Made by a program: the position numbers and the translations under genes. A DNA stretch of 64,000 bases, taken from contig NZ_CP023449.1 in NCBI RefSeq assembly GCF_002355275.1, forward strand, positions 1,900,001 to 1,964,000. Direction: 5' to 3'. Position 1 is the stretch's first letter. Each line of letters opens with the position of its first letter. This DNA comes from Rhizorhabdus dicambivorans. Its GTDB lineage: Bacteria; Pseudomonadota; Alphaproteobacteria; Sphingomonadales; Sphingomonadaceae. Below the pieces are notes generated by a model, which ran no database searches, had not been told where the DNA came from, and saw only the letters and a program-made list of their open reading frames with translations. This document shows positions 47,845 through 54,999 of the stretch, in pieces.

Positions 47845-48803
47845 ACATGGGGAATGAGCTTCGTTTCGACGGCAAGGTCGCAGTGGTGACCGGCGCCGGG
47901 CGGGGGCTGGGGCGCGAATTCGCGCTGCTGCTGGCGTCCAGGGGCGCGGCGGTGATCGTCAACGACATCGGTTCGTCGGTCGACGCGCAGCGCTACGCCG
48001 CAGGCGAAAAGGCTCCCAACCCGGCGGGCGAGGTGGTCGAGGAGATCATCGCGGCCGGCGGACGGGCGAAGGCGAACACCGCCTCGGTCGCCGATCCCGC
48101 CGGGGCGGCCTCGATCGTCGATGACGCGGTGGAGGCTTTCGGGCGGATCGACATCGTCATCAACAACGCCGCCGTGGTGCTCACCGAGCCATTCGCCACG
48201 ATGTCGCTCGACATGCTGACGACCAGCCTGGAGGTGAACCTGAAGGGACCCTTCCTGGTCGCGCAGCGCGCCTGGGGCCATATGCTGAAGCAGGGCGGCG
48301 GCCGCATCCTGAACATCTGTTCGGTCGACGGCGTCGTCTTCGGCAACGTCAACCATTCGGCCTATGACGCCGCCAAGGGCGGCCTCGCCGGCCTGACGCG
48401 GGGCATGGCCATCGAGGGGGCAGAGGTCGGGATCGCCGTCAACGGCCTGCTGCCCGGCGCCTATACGCGTGGCCAGAAGTCGGTCGACCAGTCGCTGACC
48501 CCGGTCAAGCTGATCGATATGCGGCCCGAACTGGTCGCCCCCGCCGCCTGCTGGCTGGTGCACGAGGCGTGCGGGGAGAATGGTGCCTTCTTCCATAGCA
48601 GTTCGGGCCGGCTCAGCCGCGTCTTCGTTGGCGTCGGTGAGGGGTTCCAGGACGTGCCCGAGCATTTCTCGATGGAGCGCATCCGCGACAATCGCGAGCA
48701 GGCTCACAGCTACGAACCCTATGTGTCGCCGCGTACCACCCAGGAGTTCAACGAGTTCCGGGTGCGCCGCTTCCGCGAGATCAACCCGCCGGTGGAGGCC
48801 TGA
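47841..48803 (+). CDS. SDR family oxidoreductase, MFE-2 3-hydroxyacyl-CoA dehydrogenase-like
   Basis: A 320-residue SDR. VVTGAGRGLGREFALLLASR is the cofactor motif, VIVNDIGSSVDAQ and VVEEIIAAGGRAKAN resemble the N-terminal dehydrogenase of peroxisomal MFE-2, NNAAVVL follows, and the catalytic Ser and Tyr-Lys are in NICSVDGVVF and YDAAK. A 60-residue C-terminal extension is present. A (3R)-hydroxyacyl-CoA or other hydroxyl substrate is plausible. It overlaps the P450 stop by four bases. Confidence 0.9.
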   Translation: MNMGNELRFDGKVAVVTGAGRGLGREFALLLASRGAAVIVNDIGSSVDAQRYAAGEKAPNPAGEVVEEIIAAGGRAKANTASVADPAGAASIVDDAVEAFGRIDIVINNAAVVLTEPFATMSLDMLTTSLEVNLKGPFLVAQRAWGHMLKQGGGRILNICSVDGVVFGNVNHSAYDAAKGGLAGLTRGMAIEGAEVGIAVNGLLPGAYTRGQKSVDQSLTPVKLIDMRPELVAPAACWLVHEACGENGAFFHSSSGRLSRVFVGVGEGFQDVPEHFSMERIRDNREQAHSYEPYVSPRTTQEFNEFRVRRFREINPPVEA

Positions 48804-48804
48804 G

Positions 48805-49368
48805 ATGCAGCGGCTTCCCCCCGCCGAACCCGGCGCCGAGGAAAAGGCCTTCCGCGCGCGCGAGGGCACGGTCTCGCCCAACATCCAGCTCGCCCTGGCG
48901 CATGCGCCGGAGGTCGCGCAAAAACAGCTTGAACTGCTGCGGGCCTTTTCCGCCGGCATGTCGCTGCGCGACAAGGAGGCGGCGATCCTCCACATCGCGG
49001 TGCTGACCGACAACAGCTATTGCTGGGGCTTCCATGTCCGTCCCGGTATCCGGGCCGGCCTCAGCGAAGCGGAGATTCGGGGCATCCTGGCCGGCGACCA
49101 TTCGATGTTCCCGCAAAGGGATCGCGATCTGCTCGATTTCGTGGGTGCCACGGTCGCGCAGACGACCACCGATCAGCAATGGGCACGGATGGCGGAAGGG
49201 CGATCCCATGAGGAGATCGTCAAGCTGATTTTCCTGGTCGGCTTCTACTGCATGCTCGGCAAGATCAATGCGGTCGTCCGCGTTCCGCTCGATCCCGGAC
49301 AGGGGGAGACGGATGGCGAGAGCTGGTCGCCGCTGGTGCGGGCGATGGTGGAAGAAGCAGCGCTCTGA
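48805..49368 (+). CDS. Carboxymuconolactone decarboxylase family protein
   Basis: A 187-residue helical protein of the AhpD/CMD fold. LRDKEAAILHIAVLTDNSYC leads into WGFHVRPGIRAGLSEAEIRG, with a single Cys73 and His77 rather than the CxxC pair of AhpD peroxidases, and HEEIVKLIFLVGFYCMLGKI near the C-terminus. The loss of CxxC points away from thiol peroxidase activity. It starts one base after the SDR stop, so it belongs to the same operon. Reaction unknown. Confidence 0.87.
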   Translation: MQRLPPAEPGAEEKAFRAREGTVSPNIQLALAHAPEVAQKQLELLRAFSAGMSLRDKEAAILHIAVLTDNSYCWGFHVRPGIRAGLSEAEIRGILAGDHSMFPQRDRDLLDFVGATVAQTTTDQQWARMAEGRSHEEIVKLIFLVGFYCMLGKINAVVRVPLDPGQGETDGESWSPLVRAMVEEAAL

Positions 49369-49392
49369 ATATTAGGAACGGGAGAGGCTAAG

Positions 49393-50193
49393 GTGGACCT
49401 GGGAGTTTCTGGAAAGACCGCGCTGATCGCCGGCGGATCGATGGGGATCGGCCGCAAGACCGCGGAGATTCTCGCCGCTGATGGCTGCGCCGTCGCGGTC
49501 GTCGGTCTTGCCGATGATCCGGCCTCGATCGCGGCGGCGGTCGATGCGATCACAGGGGCTGGCGGCAAGGCGATCGGCATCGGCGCGGACATGACCCGCA
49601 AGAGCGAGATCCAGCGCGCCATGGCCGAGTGCAAGGCCGCGTTCGGATCGCCCGATATTCTCGTCGCCAATGTGAACGGCCCGCCGCCCGGCTATTTCGA
49701 GGAAGTGACCGACGAGCAGTTCGAGGAAGCCGTCCGCAGCATGACGATGTCGCTCGTCTACACGCTGCGCGAGGCCTTCCCGCACATGAAGGAAAAGGGC
49801 TGGGGCCGCGTCGTCAACATGAACTCGATCGGCGCGAAGGAGCCGACCCGCTTCATCGGTCACACGCTGGTCAACACCGGCCGCGCGGCGGCGGTGGCGC
49901 TCTCCAAGTCGCTGTCCGACGAATATGCGCCGTTCGGCATCACCGTGAACTCGATCGGCACCGGCTTCATCGGCACCGACCGCTTCATGGGCTATTGGAA
50001 TCGTCTCTCGGAGAAGACCGGCGCGCCGCTCGACGAGGTGCTCAAGGACGTCACCGCCTCGATCCCCGCCGGCCGCATCGGCCGGGTCGAGGAGATTGCC
50101 GGGACGATCGCCTTCCTCTGCTCCGACCTGGGCGGCTATGTGAACGGCGAGTTCATCAATGTCGACGGCGGCTGGCACAGGAGCGCCTGGTGA
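49393..50193 (+). CDS. SDR-fold protein without the catalytic Tyr/Lys
   Basis: A 266-residue SDR of the 3-oxoacyl-reductase-like branch. IAGGSMGIGRKTAEILAADG is the cofactor motif, and VANVNGPPPGYFEEVTDEQF carries the GPPPG typical of its subgroup. Counting from Ser145 in NMNSIGAKEP, the positions of the catalytic Tyr and Lys are Thr158 and Thr162 (GHTLVNTGR). The subgroup is known to have this loss, so its reaction, if any, differs from a classical SDR. The GTG at 49393 follows AGGAACGGGAGAGG. The NTF2-like gene begins at its stop. Confidence 0.88.
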   Translation: MDLGVSGKTALIAGGSMGIGRKTAEILAADGCAVAVVGLADDPASIAAAVDAITGAGGKAIGIGADMTRKSEIQRAMAECKAAFGSPDILVANVNGPPPGYFEEVTDEQFEEAVRSMTMSLVYTLREAFPHMKEKGWGRVVNMNSIGAKEPTRFIGHTLVNTGRAAAVALSKSLSDEYAPFGITVNSIGTGFIGTDRFMGYWNRLSEKTGAPLDEVLKDVTASIPAGRIGRVEEIAGTIAFLCSDLGGYVNGEFINVDGGWHRSAW

Positions 50194-50660
50194 TGGCGGC
50201 ACCCGAAAGCCCGGCGGTCGTCCTACGCCCATCTTCCGAAGTGCTGGTGGGGCTCGGTGCGGATGTCGGCGCGGCCGCCCGGCTGGTCGTCCAATGGTTC
50301 GCCACCCTGTCCGAGGGCCACCTTGATGAGGCCTGGGCGATGATGGAGCGGACCGGCAGCTATTATCTGCTGCGCCAGCGCAAGACGATCTCGATCGCCG
50401 ATTTCACGGCGGTCATGTCGGGCCTCGTCGGCACCACCTTCGCCGGCCCGATCGTCTGGTCGCTGGGCGCGGTCACAGCGCAGGACGGCCGCGTCTCGGT
50501 GGTCGCGGGATCGAAGGTGCCGCTGACCAAGGGCGGCTATTACGAGAATCTCTACCATTTCCTTTTCCGCGTGGAGGATGGGCTGATCCGCGAAGGCTAT
50601 GAGTTCGCCGACACCTTCGTCTCGGCGCAGACCTTCGCCGCCCCTCCGGGAGAAGGCTGA
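50193..50660 (+). CDS. NTF2-like protein (second paralogue)
   Basis: A 155-residue NTF2-like protein, similar to the one at 40758 (EGHLDEAWAMM, then SYYLLRQRKTISIADFTAVM against the first copy's WSLTERREISMASYIELW). LYHFLFRVEDGLIREGYEFA is the sheet. The ATG at 50193 overlaps the SDR stop. Isomerase, cyclase or epoxide hydrolase activities are known in the superfamily. Its presence with a cupin in both arms points to a shared chemical step or two parallel steps. Confidence 0.82.
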   Translation: MAAPESPAVVLRPSSEVLVGLGADVGAAARLVVQWFATLSEGHLDEAWAMMERTGSYYLLRQRKTISIADFTAVMSGLVGTTFAGPIVWSLGAVTAQDGRVSVVAGSKVPLTKGGYYENLYHFLFRVEDGLIREGYEFADTFVSAQTFAAPPGEG

Positions 50661-50689
50661 GGCGGCGACGGCATCATCGGGAGGCTGAT

Positions 50690-50926
50690 ATGCAGGACAT
50701 GGGCGAAAGCTGCCCCTTCGCGTTCAATTTCGACGAACGGAGCTTCAAGGCGGGCGATATCGTCAGCTACCGCGTCGAGGGCCTCGCCGACTTTCCCTTC
50801 GTCGGCACGCTGATCGAGGTCCATGACGATCATGTCGTGATCAGCGCCGATCCGAAAGACGCGGCCAGCCGGATGCGGGCCACGCGCGAGAGCCGGCCGC
50901 TGGTCGCCGCAGGGGACGCGCTTTGA
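50690..50926 (+). CDS. Small unknown protein in the P450 operon
   Basis: A 78-residue protein with a compact beta pattern: FKAGDIVSYRVEGLADFPFV then GTLIEVHDDHVVISADPKD, which could be a small SH3-like or Hfq-like barrel. It lies between the NTF2-like and cupin genes and overlaps the cupin start (TTGA at 50923-50926). Operon position and codon use support it as a gene; I do not recognise the family. Confidence 0.75.
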   Translation: MQDMGESCPFAFNFDERSFKAGDIVSYRVEGLADFPFVGTLIEVHDDHVVISADPKDAASRMRATRESRPLVAAGDAL

Positions 50927-51384
50927 ATCCGGAGCGGTCCACGAAACGGGTGGTGACGGGGCGCGGGGCGGATGGCCGGGACGCCATCCTGCAGCAGGGG
51001 CCGATCGACCCGATCGCCGGCATGGCCGGCAGCGCCAACCAGACGCGGCTGCACTGGGCGACGTCCGATCCTGTCACCCTGCCGCATGACGGCACCGATC
51101 CGGTGGCGGGCGCCGGGATGTCGATGCCTGCGCCGGGCGAGACCCTTTTCCTCCAACTCACCCTCGTCCCGCATTCGGCGACGCCGATCCATGCGACGCC
51201 GACCCTGGACTATGTCGCGATCCTGTCCGGCGAACTGTGGCTGGTCATGGAGGATGGCGGGGAGACCCGGCTGACGGCGGGCGACACGGTCGTCCAGAAC
51301 GGTACGCGCCACGCCTGGGAAAACCGTTCCGCCGAACCGTGCACGATGATGGCGGTGATGGTCGGCGCGAAAGTCATTGATTGA
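50923..51384 (+). CDS. Cupin-domain protein (second paralogue)
   Basis: A 153-residue cupin. LVPHSATPIHATPTLDYVAI and LSGELWLVMEDGGETRLTAG form the first motif and TVVQNGTRHAWENRS the second. Its N-terminal half matches the other cupin (TGxxANGK / TGRGADGR and following), supporting paralogy. The start is a TTG at 50923 that overlaps the upstream stop; no ATG precedes the conserved part. The metal-ligand set is incomplete, so a non-oxygenase function is possible. An operator-like palindrome overlaps its stop codon. Confidence 0.82.
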   Translation: MNPERSTKRVVTGRGADGRDAILQQGPIDPIAGMAGSANQTRLHWATSDPVTLPHDGTDPVAGAGMSMPAPGETLFLQLTLVPHSATPIHATPTLDYVAILSGELWLVMEDGGETRLTAGDTVVQNGTRHAWENRSAEPCTMMAVMVGAKVID

Positions 51385-51396
51385 ACGATCGTACAA
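51381..51396. promoter_or_regulatory. Palindromic operator-like element, copy 5 (hydrolase promoter)
   Basis: ttgaacgatcgtacaa is the best copy: 15 of 16 match to the perfect palindrome TTGTACGATCGTACAA, and 14 of 16 bases are self-complementary. It overlaps the cupin stop codon and lies about 80 bases before the hydrolase ATG, so the last two genes probably have their own regulated promoter. Confidence 0.65.
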
Positions 51397-51473
51397 GTTT
51401 ATGTGCTGGTCCGGAACCGGGAGGCGGGGTCGGCTCCTTGGACAAGCGGGGCGGGACGCAGGAGAATGACAGC

Positions 51474-52385
51474 ATGAGCAGCGAAGTCGCGCAGGCCGGC
51501 AGTTTCTGGCTGGAGCTGGTTGGAACGGGCCTCAAGGAGAATTTCCACCTCGTCTCGGGCGTGCGTACCCGGGTGCTGGAGGCGGGATCGGGCCCGGCCC
51601 TGCTGATCCTGCACGGCACCGGCGGCCATGCCGAAACCTATCAGCGCAACATCGGGCCGCTCTCGAAATATTTCCGGGTGATCGTGCCAGACATGATCGG
51701 CCATGGCTTCACCGATCGGCCCGATCTCGATTACACGCTCGATGACTTCGCCGATCATCTGTTCGGCCTGCTCGACGTACTCGGAATCGACAAGGCCCAT
51801 GTCTCGGGGGAATCGCTGGGCGGCTGCATCGCGGCCTGGATGACGATCCGCAATCCCGAGCGGGTCGACCGGCTTGTGCTCAACACCGGCATCCTCGATC
51901 GCCCCGACGCGAAGGGGCTGGTCCAGCTTGCGGACCTCGAGCAGCGGACCAAGACGCTGGCCGAGGATTGCTCGCTCGATACGGTGCGGCGGCGCCTTCA
52001 ATGGCTGGTGCTCGACAAGGATACGATGACCGAGGAGATGGTCCATATCCGTCATCGCATCTACAACCAGCCGGGCATGATCGATTCCGTGATCCGGGTG
52101 ATGGGCGCCGTCCTGTCGATGAACCGCGGCCTCTACAAGGGCGGCGACTATCTCGCGCGCGAACGGATGGCGCAGATCAGCCGTCCGACCTTGGTGCTGT
52201 GGAGCGATCATAATCCCGGCAAGCCCTATGACGTGATCAAGCCGGCGATCGACCTGATTCCCGATGCCGAGGTGCATATCATCAGGGATGCCGCGCATTG
52301 GCCGCAGTTCGAGCAGCCCGACGCCGTCAACGGCCTGATGATCGACTTCCTCACACGGCCCGAAGCGGCCCGGTCGGCCGCCTGA
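51474..52385 (+). CDS. Alpha/beta hydrolase, meta-cleavage-product hydrolase type
   Basis: A 303-residue hydrolase related to BphD/XylF-type carbon-carbon hydrolases. LLILHGTGGHAETYQRNIGP is the oxyanion block, PDMIGHGFTDRPD a family signature, VSGESLGGCIAAW carries the nucleophile Ser, LWSDHNPGKPYD the acid, and AAHWPQFEQPD the histidine. The ATG at 51474 is preceded by GGAG. No extradiol dioxygenase is in the window, so a C-C hydrolase role needs a partner elsewhere; ester hydrolysis is the alternative. It is fully equipped, unlike the minus-arm relative at 39347. Confidence 0.9.
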   Translation: MSSEVAQAGSFWLELVGTGLKENFHLVSGVRTRVLEAGSGPALLILHGTGGHAETYQRNIGPLSKYFRVIVPDMIGHGFTDRPDLDYTLDDFADHLFGLLDVLGIDKAHVSGESLGGCIAAWMTIRNPERVDRLVLNTGILDRPDAKGLVQLADLEQRTKTLAEDCSLDTVRRRLQWLVLDKDTMTEEMVHIRHRIYNQPGMIDSVIRVMGAVLSMNRGLYKGGDYLARERMAQISRPTLVLWSDHNPGKPYDVIKPAIDLIPDAEVHIIRDAAHWPQFEQPDAVNGLMIDFLTRPEAARSAA

Positions 52386-53257
52386 TGCCGGACCCGCTGG
52401 CCTTGGGATTCATCGGGCTGGGTGACATGGGCGGCCCGATTGCCGAGCATATCCTGGAGGCCGGCCACGCGCTTGGCCTGTGCGATCTGCGCGCGGAGGC
52501 GGTCGCGCATCTGGTGGCGCGCGGCGGCCGGGCGGCGGCGAGCCCCGCCACGCTGGCGGCGGAAAGCGACGTGCTGTTCCTCTGCGTGGTCGACGACAAG
52601 CAGGTCCTGTCATTGAGCCGGGACCATCTCGTCGGGGCTATGCGCTCTGGTTCGGTTCTCGTCATCCTGAGCAGCGTGCGGCCCGACACGATGCACCAGC
52701 TGCAGGCGCTGTTCGACGGGCGCGGCGTGGAGCTGCTCGATTGCCCGGTTTCCGGTTCGCGGCCGGCGGCGGCGGCCGGCACCCTCACCCTGATCATCGG
52801 TGGCGACACCGAGCTGATCGATCGGCTCCGTCCGGTGCTGGAATGCTTTTCGGAGCGCATCTTCCACACCGGCCCGCTCGGCTCGGGACAGGCGATGAAG
52901 ATCGCCAACAACGTGATGCTCCACATGAACCACCTCGTCGCGCTCGAGGCGGTTCGCTTCGCTCGCGCGCAGGGCATTGCCGAGGAGAAGCTGATCGAAG
53001 TGGCGAACACCAGTTCGGGCCGCTCCTGGGTCACCGAGACCTGGGGGCTGATCGACGACATGTTCCGCGATCATCCCCAGGCGGGAACGCCCGGCATCTA
53101 CGAGATGATGGTCAAGGAGATGTGGAACTCGGTGCTGCTCTCGCGCGGCAGCGAGACCTGGCTGCCGCTGACCGGCCTGGGCCTCCAGGTCAGCCGCGCC
53201 TTCTACGAGGAGCGCGAGCGGCAGCTCGGCATCGTCCCCGCCGACGAGCGGGATTAG
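52385..53257 (+). CDS. NAD-dependent oxidoreductase, 3-hydroxyisobutyrate dehydrogenase family
   Basis: A 290-residue beta-hydroxyacid dehydrogenase. LGFIGLGDMGGPIAEHI is the cofactor motif, DCPVSGSRPAAAAGTLTLII the substrate loop, and GSGQAMKIANNVMLHMNH holds the catalytic Lys. Its ATG overlaps the hydrolase stop (TGATG), and the pair would be transcribed from the promoter near 51390. It likely oxidises a short hydroxy acid from the pathway. Its stop overlaps a convergent small gene by four bases. Confidence 0.9.
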   Translation: MPDPLALGFIGLGDMGGPIAEHILEAGHALGLCDLRAEAVAHLVARGGRAAASPATLAAESDVLFLCVVDDKQVLSLSRDHLVGAMRSGSVLVILSSVRPDTMHQLQALFDGRGVELLDCPVSGSRPAAAAGTLTLIIGGDTELIDRLRPVLECFSERIFHTGPLGSGQAMKIANNVMLHMNHLVALEAVRFARAQGIAEEKLIEVANTSSGRSWVTETWGLIDDMFRDHPQAGTPGIYEMMVKEMWNSVLLSRGSETWLPLTGLGLQVSRAFYEERERQLGIVPADERD

Positions 53258-53544
53258 GCCGCCAGCCTCTCGAAGCGCGGGCTCGGGCAGGCGCGAAAGA
53301 GGCGGGGGCGGGCGCAGCTCCGGAAGAAGCTGACACTGTCCTCGCTCAGCACGATCCGCTCGCGTCGCGAGACGGGCACGGTCTCCCCGTTGATCTCGCG
53401 GACCAGCTGCGCATCATGCGCCAGCCGTCCGTGCAGCGCGATGATCTCCTCCGCCTTCACCAGCATGCTGTTGGTAGCGCGCAGGCAACCATCGATGTCG
53501 ATGATGTAGCGGCCGATCCCCTGATGCTCGAAACCCTGGTTCAT
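53254..53544 (-). CDS. Small protein of unknown function
   Basis: A 96-residue protein with IGRYIIDIDGCLRATN and VREINGETVPVSRRERIVLS as its clearest parts; a polar beta-rich domain is likely, with Cys and Pro in the tail. AAGGA lies before the ATG, within a predicted hairpin. It is downstream of the WYL regulator on the same strand with a palindrome between them, so it may be that regulator's target. Convergent with the dehydrogenase gene. Family not recognised. Confidence 0.65.
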   Translation of the reverse strand: MNQGFEHQGIGRYIIDIDGCLRATNSMLVKAEEIIALHGRLAHDAQLVREINGETVPVSRRERIVLSEDSVSFFRSCARPRLFRACPSPRFERLAA

Positions 53545-53546
53545 TG

Positions 53547-53573
53547 CTCGTCGTCCTTTTCCGATTCGACGAG
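53547..53573 (-). promoter_or_regulatory. Hairpin covering the ribosome-binding site of the small gene at 53544
   Basis: On the minus strand CTCGTCG (53573-53567) and CGACGAG (53553-53547) can pair around a loop containing the AAGGA of the ribosome-binding site; the ATG follows two bases later. This could hold translation down until unfolded. Seen in sequence; the effect is inferred. Confidence 0.4.
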
Positions 53574-53594
53574 GATAACTATGAATGGGCGGCA

Positions 53595-53609
53595 TGACAA
53601 AAACTGTCA
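53595..53609. promoter_or_regulatory. Palindrome TGACA-N5-TGTCA upstream of the small gene
   Basis: tgacaaaaactgtca has 5-base arms around AAAAC. A second palindrome, gtttggcaaac (53617-53627), is 8 bases away. Both lie in the 92-base gap between the WYL regulator stop and the small gene start and could be operator sites. Confidence 0.4.
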
Positions 53610-53636
53610 CCCACTCGTTTGGCAAACAAAATGCGC

Positions 53637-54629
53637 CTAGGGCAGCGCCGGAAAATCCCCGCGCCGATAGGGATGAACCATGGCCGCCAGCGCGGACGGG
53701 GCAAGCACCTCCACCGACGATCCCCAGCTGTAGAGATGCCACGCCATCTCCAGATGGCCGGATGCCTCGAAACGGACCACCAGCGATCCGTCGTCGAGGA
53801 TTTCGCTCCTCTGTGACGGGTGGAACAGGAAGCGCTGCGCCCGGTCGGCGGCGGCCGGTGCGAACTTCCAGATCACCTCGCCATATTCGCGATCGTCGTG
53901 GAAGGAGCCGAAGGCGCGCTGGGCATAATCCGCCAGATTGAAATCCTCCGGATAGTCGAAGCTGCTCTCCAGAGGCTCGGCGCGGCTGATGTCCTCGACC
54001 CGGTAATGGCGCAGTCGCCCGTCGGTCCGCGCAAGATCGATGCCCACAAGATAGCGGCGTGCGCCGAGCAGCAGACCATAGGGTGCGATGGTGCGTGTGC
54101 TGGGGGCGGCCTCGGTTCGGGCACGATAGTCGACGGCGAGGTGGAACGGCCCTTTCAGCGCATGCGAGATCGCCTCGTCGATCTGGCTGTTGGCGCTGGG
54201 GCGGGGCCCCGGCCGCGCGGCATAGCCCATCGCTTCCAGCAACGCCTCCTCGTCCACCGCCAGCCGCGTACCCTTTTCGGGCGGAACCAGCGCGCGGACC
54301 TTCCGCGAAAGGGTGCGCAGCTGTCCCGCTTCCGATCCCATGCCGGCGCGCTCCAGCTCGGTGATTGCAGCTGCCATCGCCACCAGTTCGTCGGCGGAGG
54401 GCGAGAGCAGCGGCGCGATGGCCCGCGCGGGCAGGGTCCAGTAATGGCGGCCGTCGTCGGCGACATGGTGCTCGGTGGCGGGGAACGCCTCCTGCAGCGC
54501 CGCGATCATGCGCTGCGCCGTGCGCCGCACCCCTCCAAACTCGGCCTCCACGTCCGCCAGGCAGACACCGCGCCGGCCGGTGCTCATCATCGCCAGGCGG
54601 AGCAGGTCGACGGCTTTTCCGAAGGACAT
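53637..54629 (-). CDS. WYL-domain transcriptional regulator (YafY type)
   Basis: A 330-residue regulator. The N-terminal winged helix covers about residues 1-60 (LADVEAEFGGVRRTAQRMIA), followed by a helical linker and a WYL domain (PFHLAVDYRARTEAAPSTRT; IAPYGLLLGARRYLVGIDL; WYL-type YLVG), then a WCX-like C-terminal part. WYL proteins sense nucleic acids or small ligands. It is immediately upstream of a small unknown gene. No known defence genes surround it, so a phage-defence role is not supported here. Confidence 0.88.
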   Translation of the reverse strand: MSFGKAVDLLRLAMMSTGRRGVCLADVEAEFGGVRRTAQRMIAALQEAFPATEHHVADDGRHYWTLPARAIAPLLSPSADELVAMAAAITELERAGMGSEAGQLRTLSRKVRALVPPEKGTRLAVDEEALLEAMGYAARPGPRPSANSQIDEAISHALKGPFHLAVDYRARTEAAPSTRTIAPYGLLLGARRYLVGIDLARTDGRLRHYRVEDISRAEPLESSFDYPEDFNLADYAQRAFGSFHDDREYGEVIWKFAPAAADRAQRFLFHPSQRSEILDDGSLVVRFEASGHLEMAWHLYSWGSSVEVLAPSALAAMVHPYRRGDFPALP

Positions 54630-54810
54630 GGCGTTTCTCCCAGGTGACCGATTTTGTCGCCACCCGATGGCGGGCGCAAGCCGCCTCGTGCCGTCGATTC
54701 CCGGATTGCCCGCCGCCTCCGCCCGGCTTATTCAGGACCGGCGGACGGTGCTGCACCGTTGCAACAAGGAACAGAGGATGCGGGGCAGTCCGGGGGCGGA
54801 GGAGCCTGGT

Positions 54811-54993
54811 ATGGATACGGTGACGGCCAAGGATGCCCCGAAGGTTGCAGAGCCCCGGCCTGCGGCGCGGCCGTCCGCCGGGCGATCGTCAGGTGACGAC
54901 CGCAAATGGCCGCTGGCAACGCGGGTGGCCTTCATCGCCGGTTCGGCGGCGGCGCTCTGGGGCCTGATCTATCTCGGCTATCGGGCGCTGTAG
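54811..54993 (+). CDS. Small single-pass membrane protein
   Basis: A 60-residue protein from the ATG at 54811: a polar Ala/Pro/Lys-rich N-terminus (KDAPKVAEPRPAARPSAG), then WPLATRVAFIAGSAAALWGL forming a membrane helix and a short aromatic tail. A strong GGAGGAG ribosome-binding site lies seven bases upstream. It is convergent with the GT2 gene and divergent from the WYL regulator. Function unknown. Confidence 0.6.
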   Translation: MDTVTAKDAPKVAEPRPAARPSAGRSSGDDRKWPLATRVAFIAGSAAALWGLIYLGYRAL

Positions 54994-54999
54994 CCTCCG

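Noticed and set aside
53637-54629. WYL regulator as part of a phage-defence island
   Set aside because: No restriction, BREX, CBASS or similar genes in the surroundings.
53545-54756. Upstream extension of the small 53254-53544 gene into a 500-codon frame
   Set aside because: The extension is antisense or out of frame to the WYL gene's true frame, and the start at 53544 has a ribosome-binding site.
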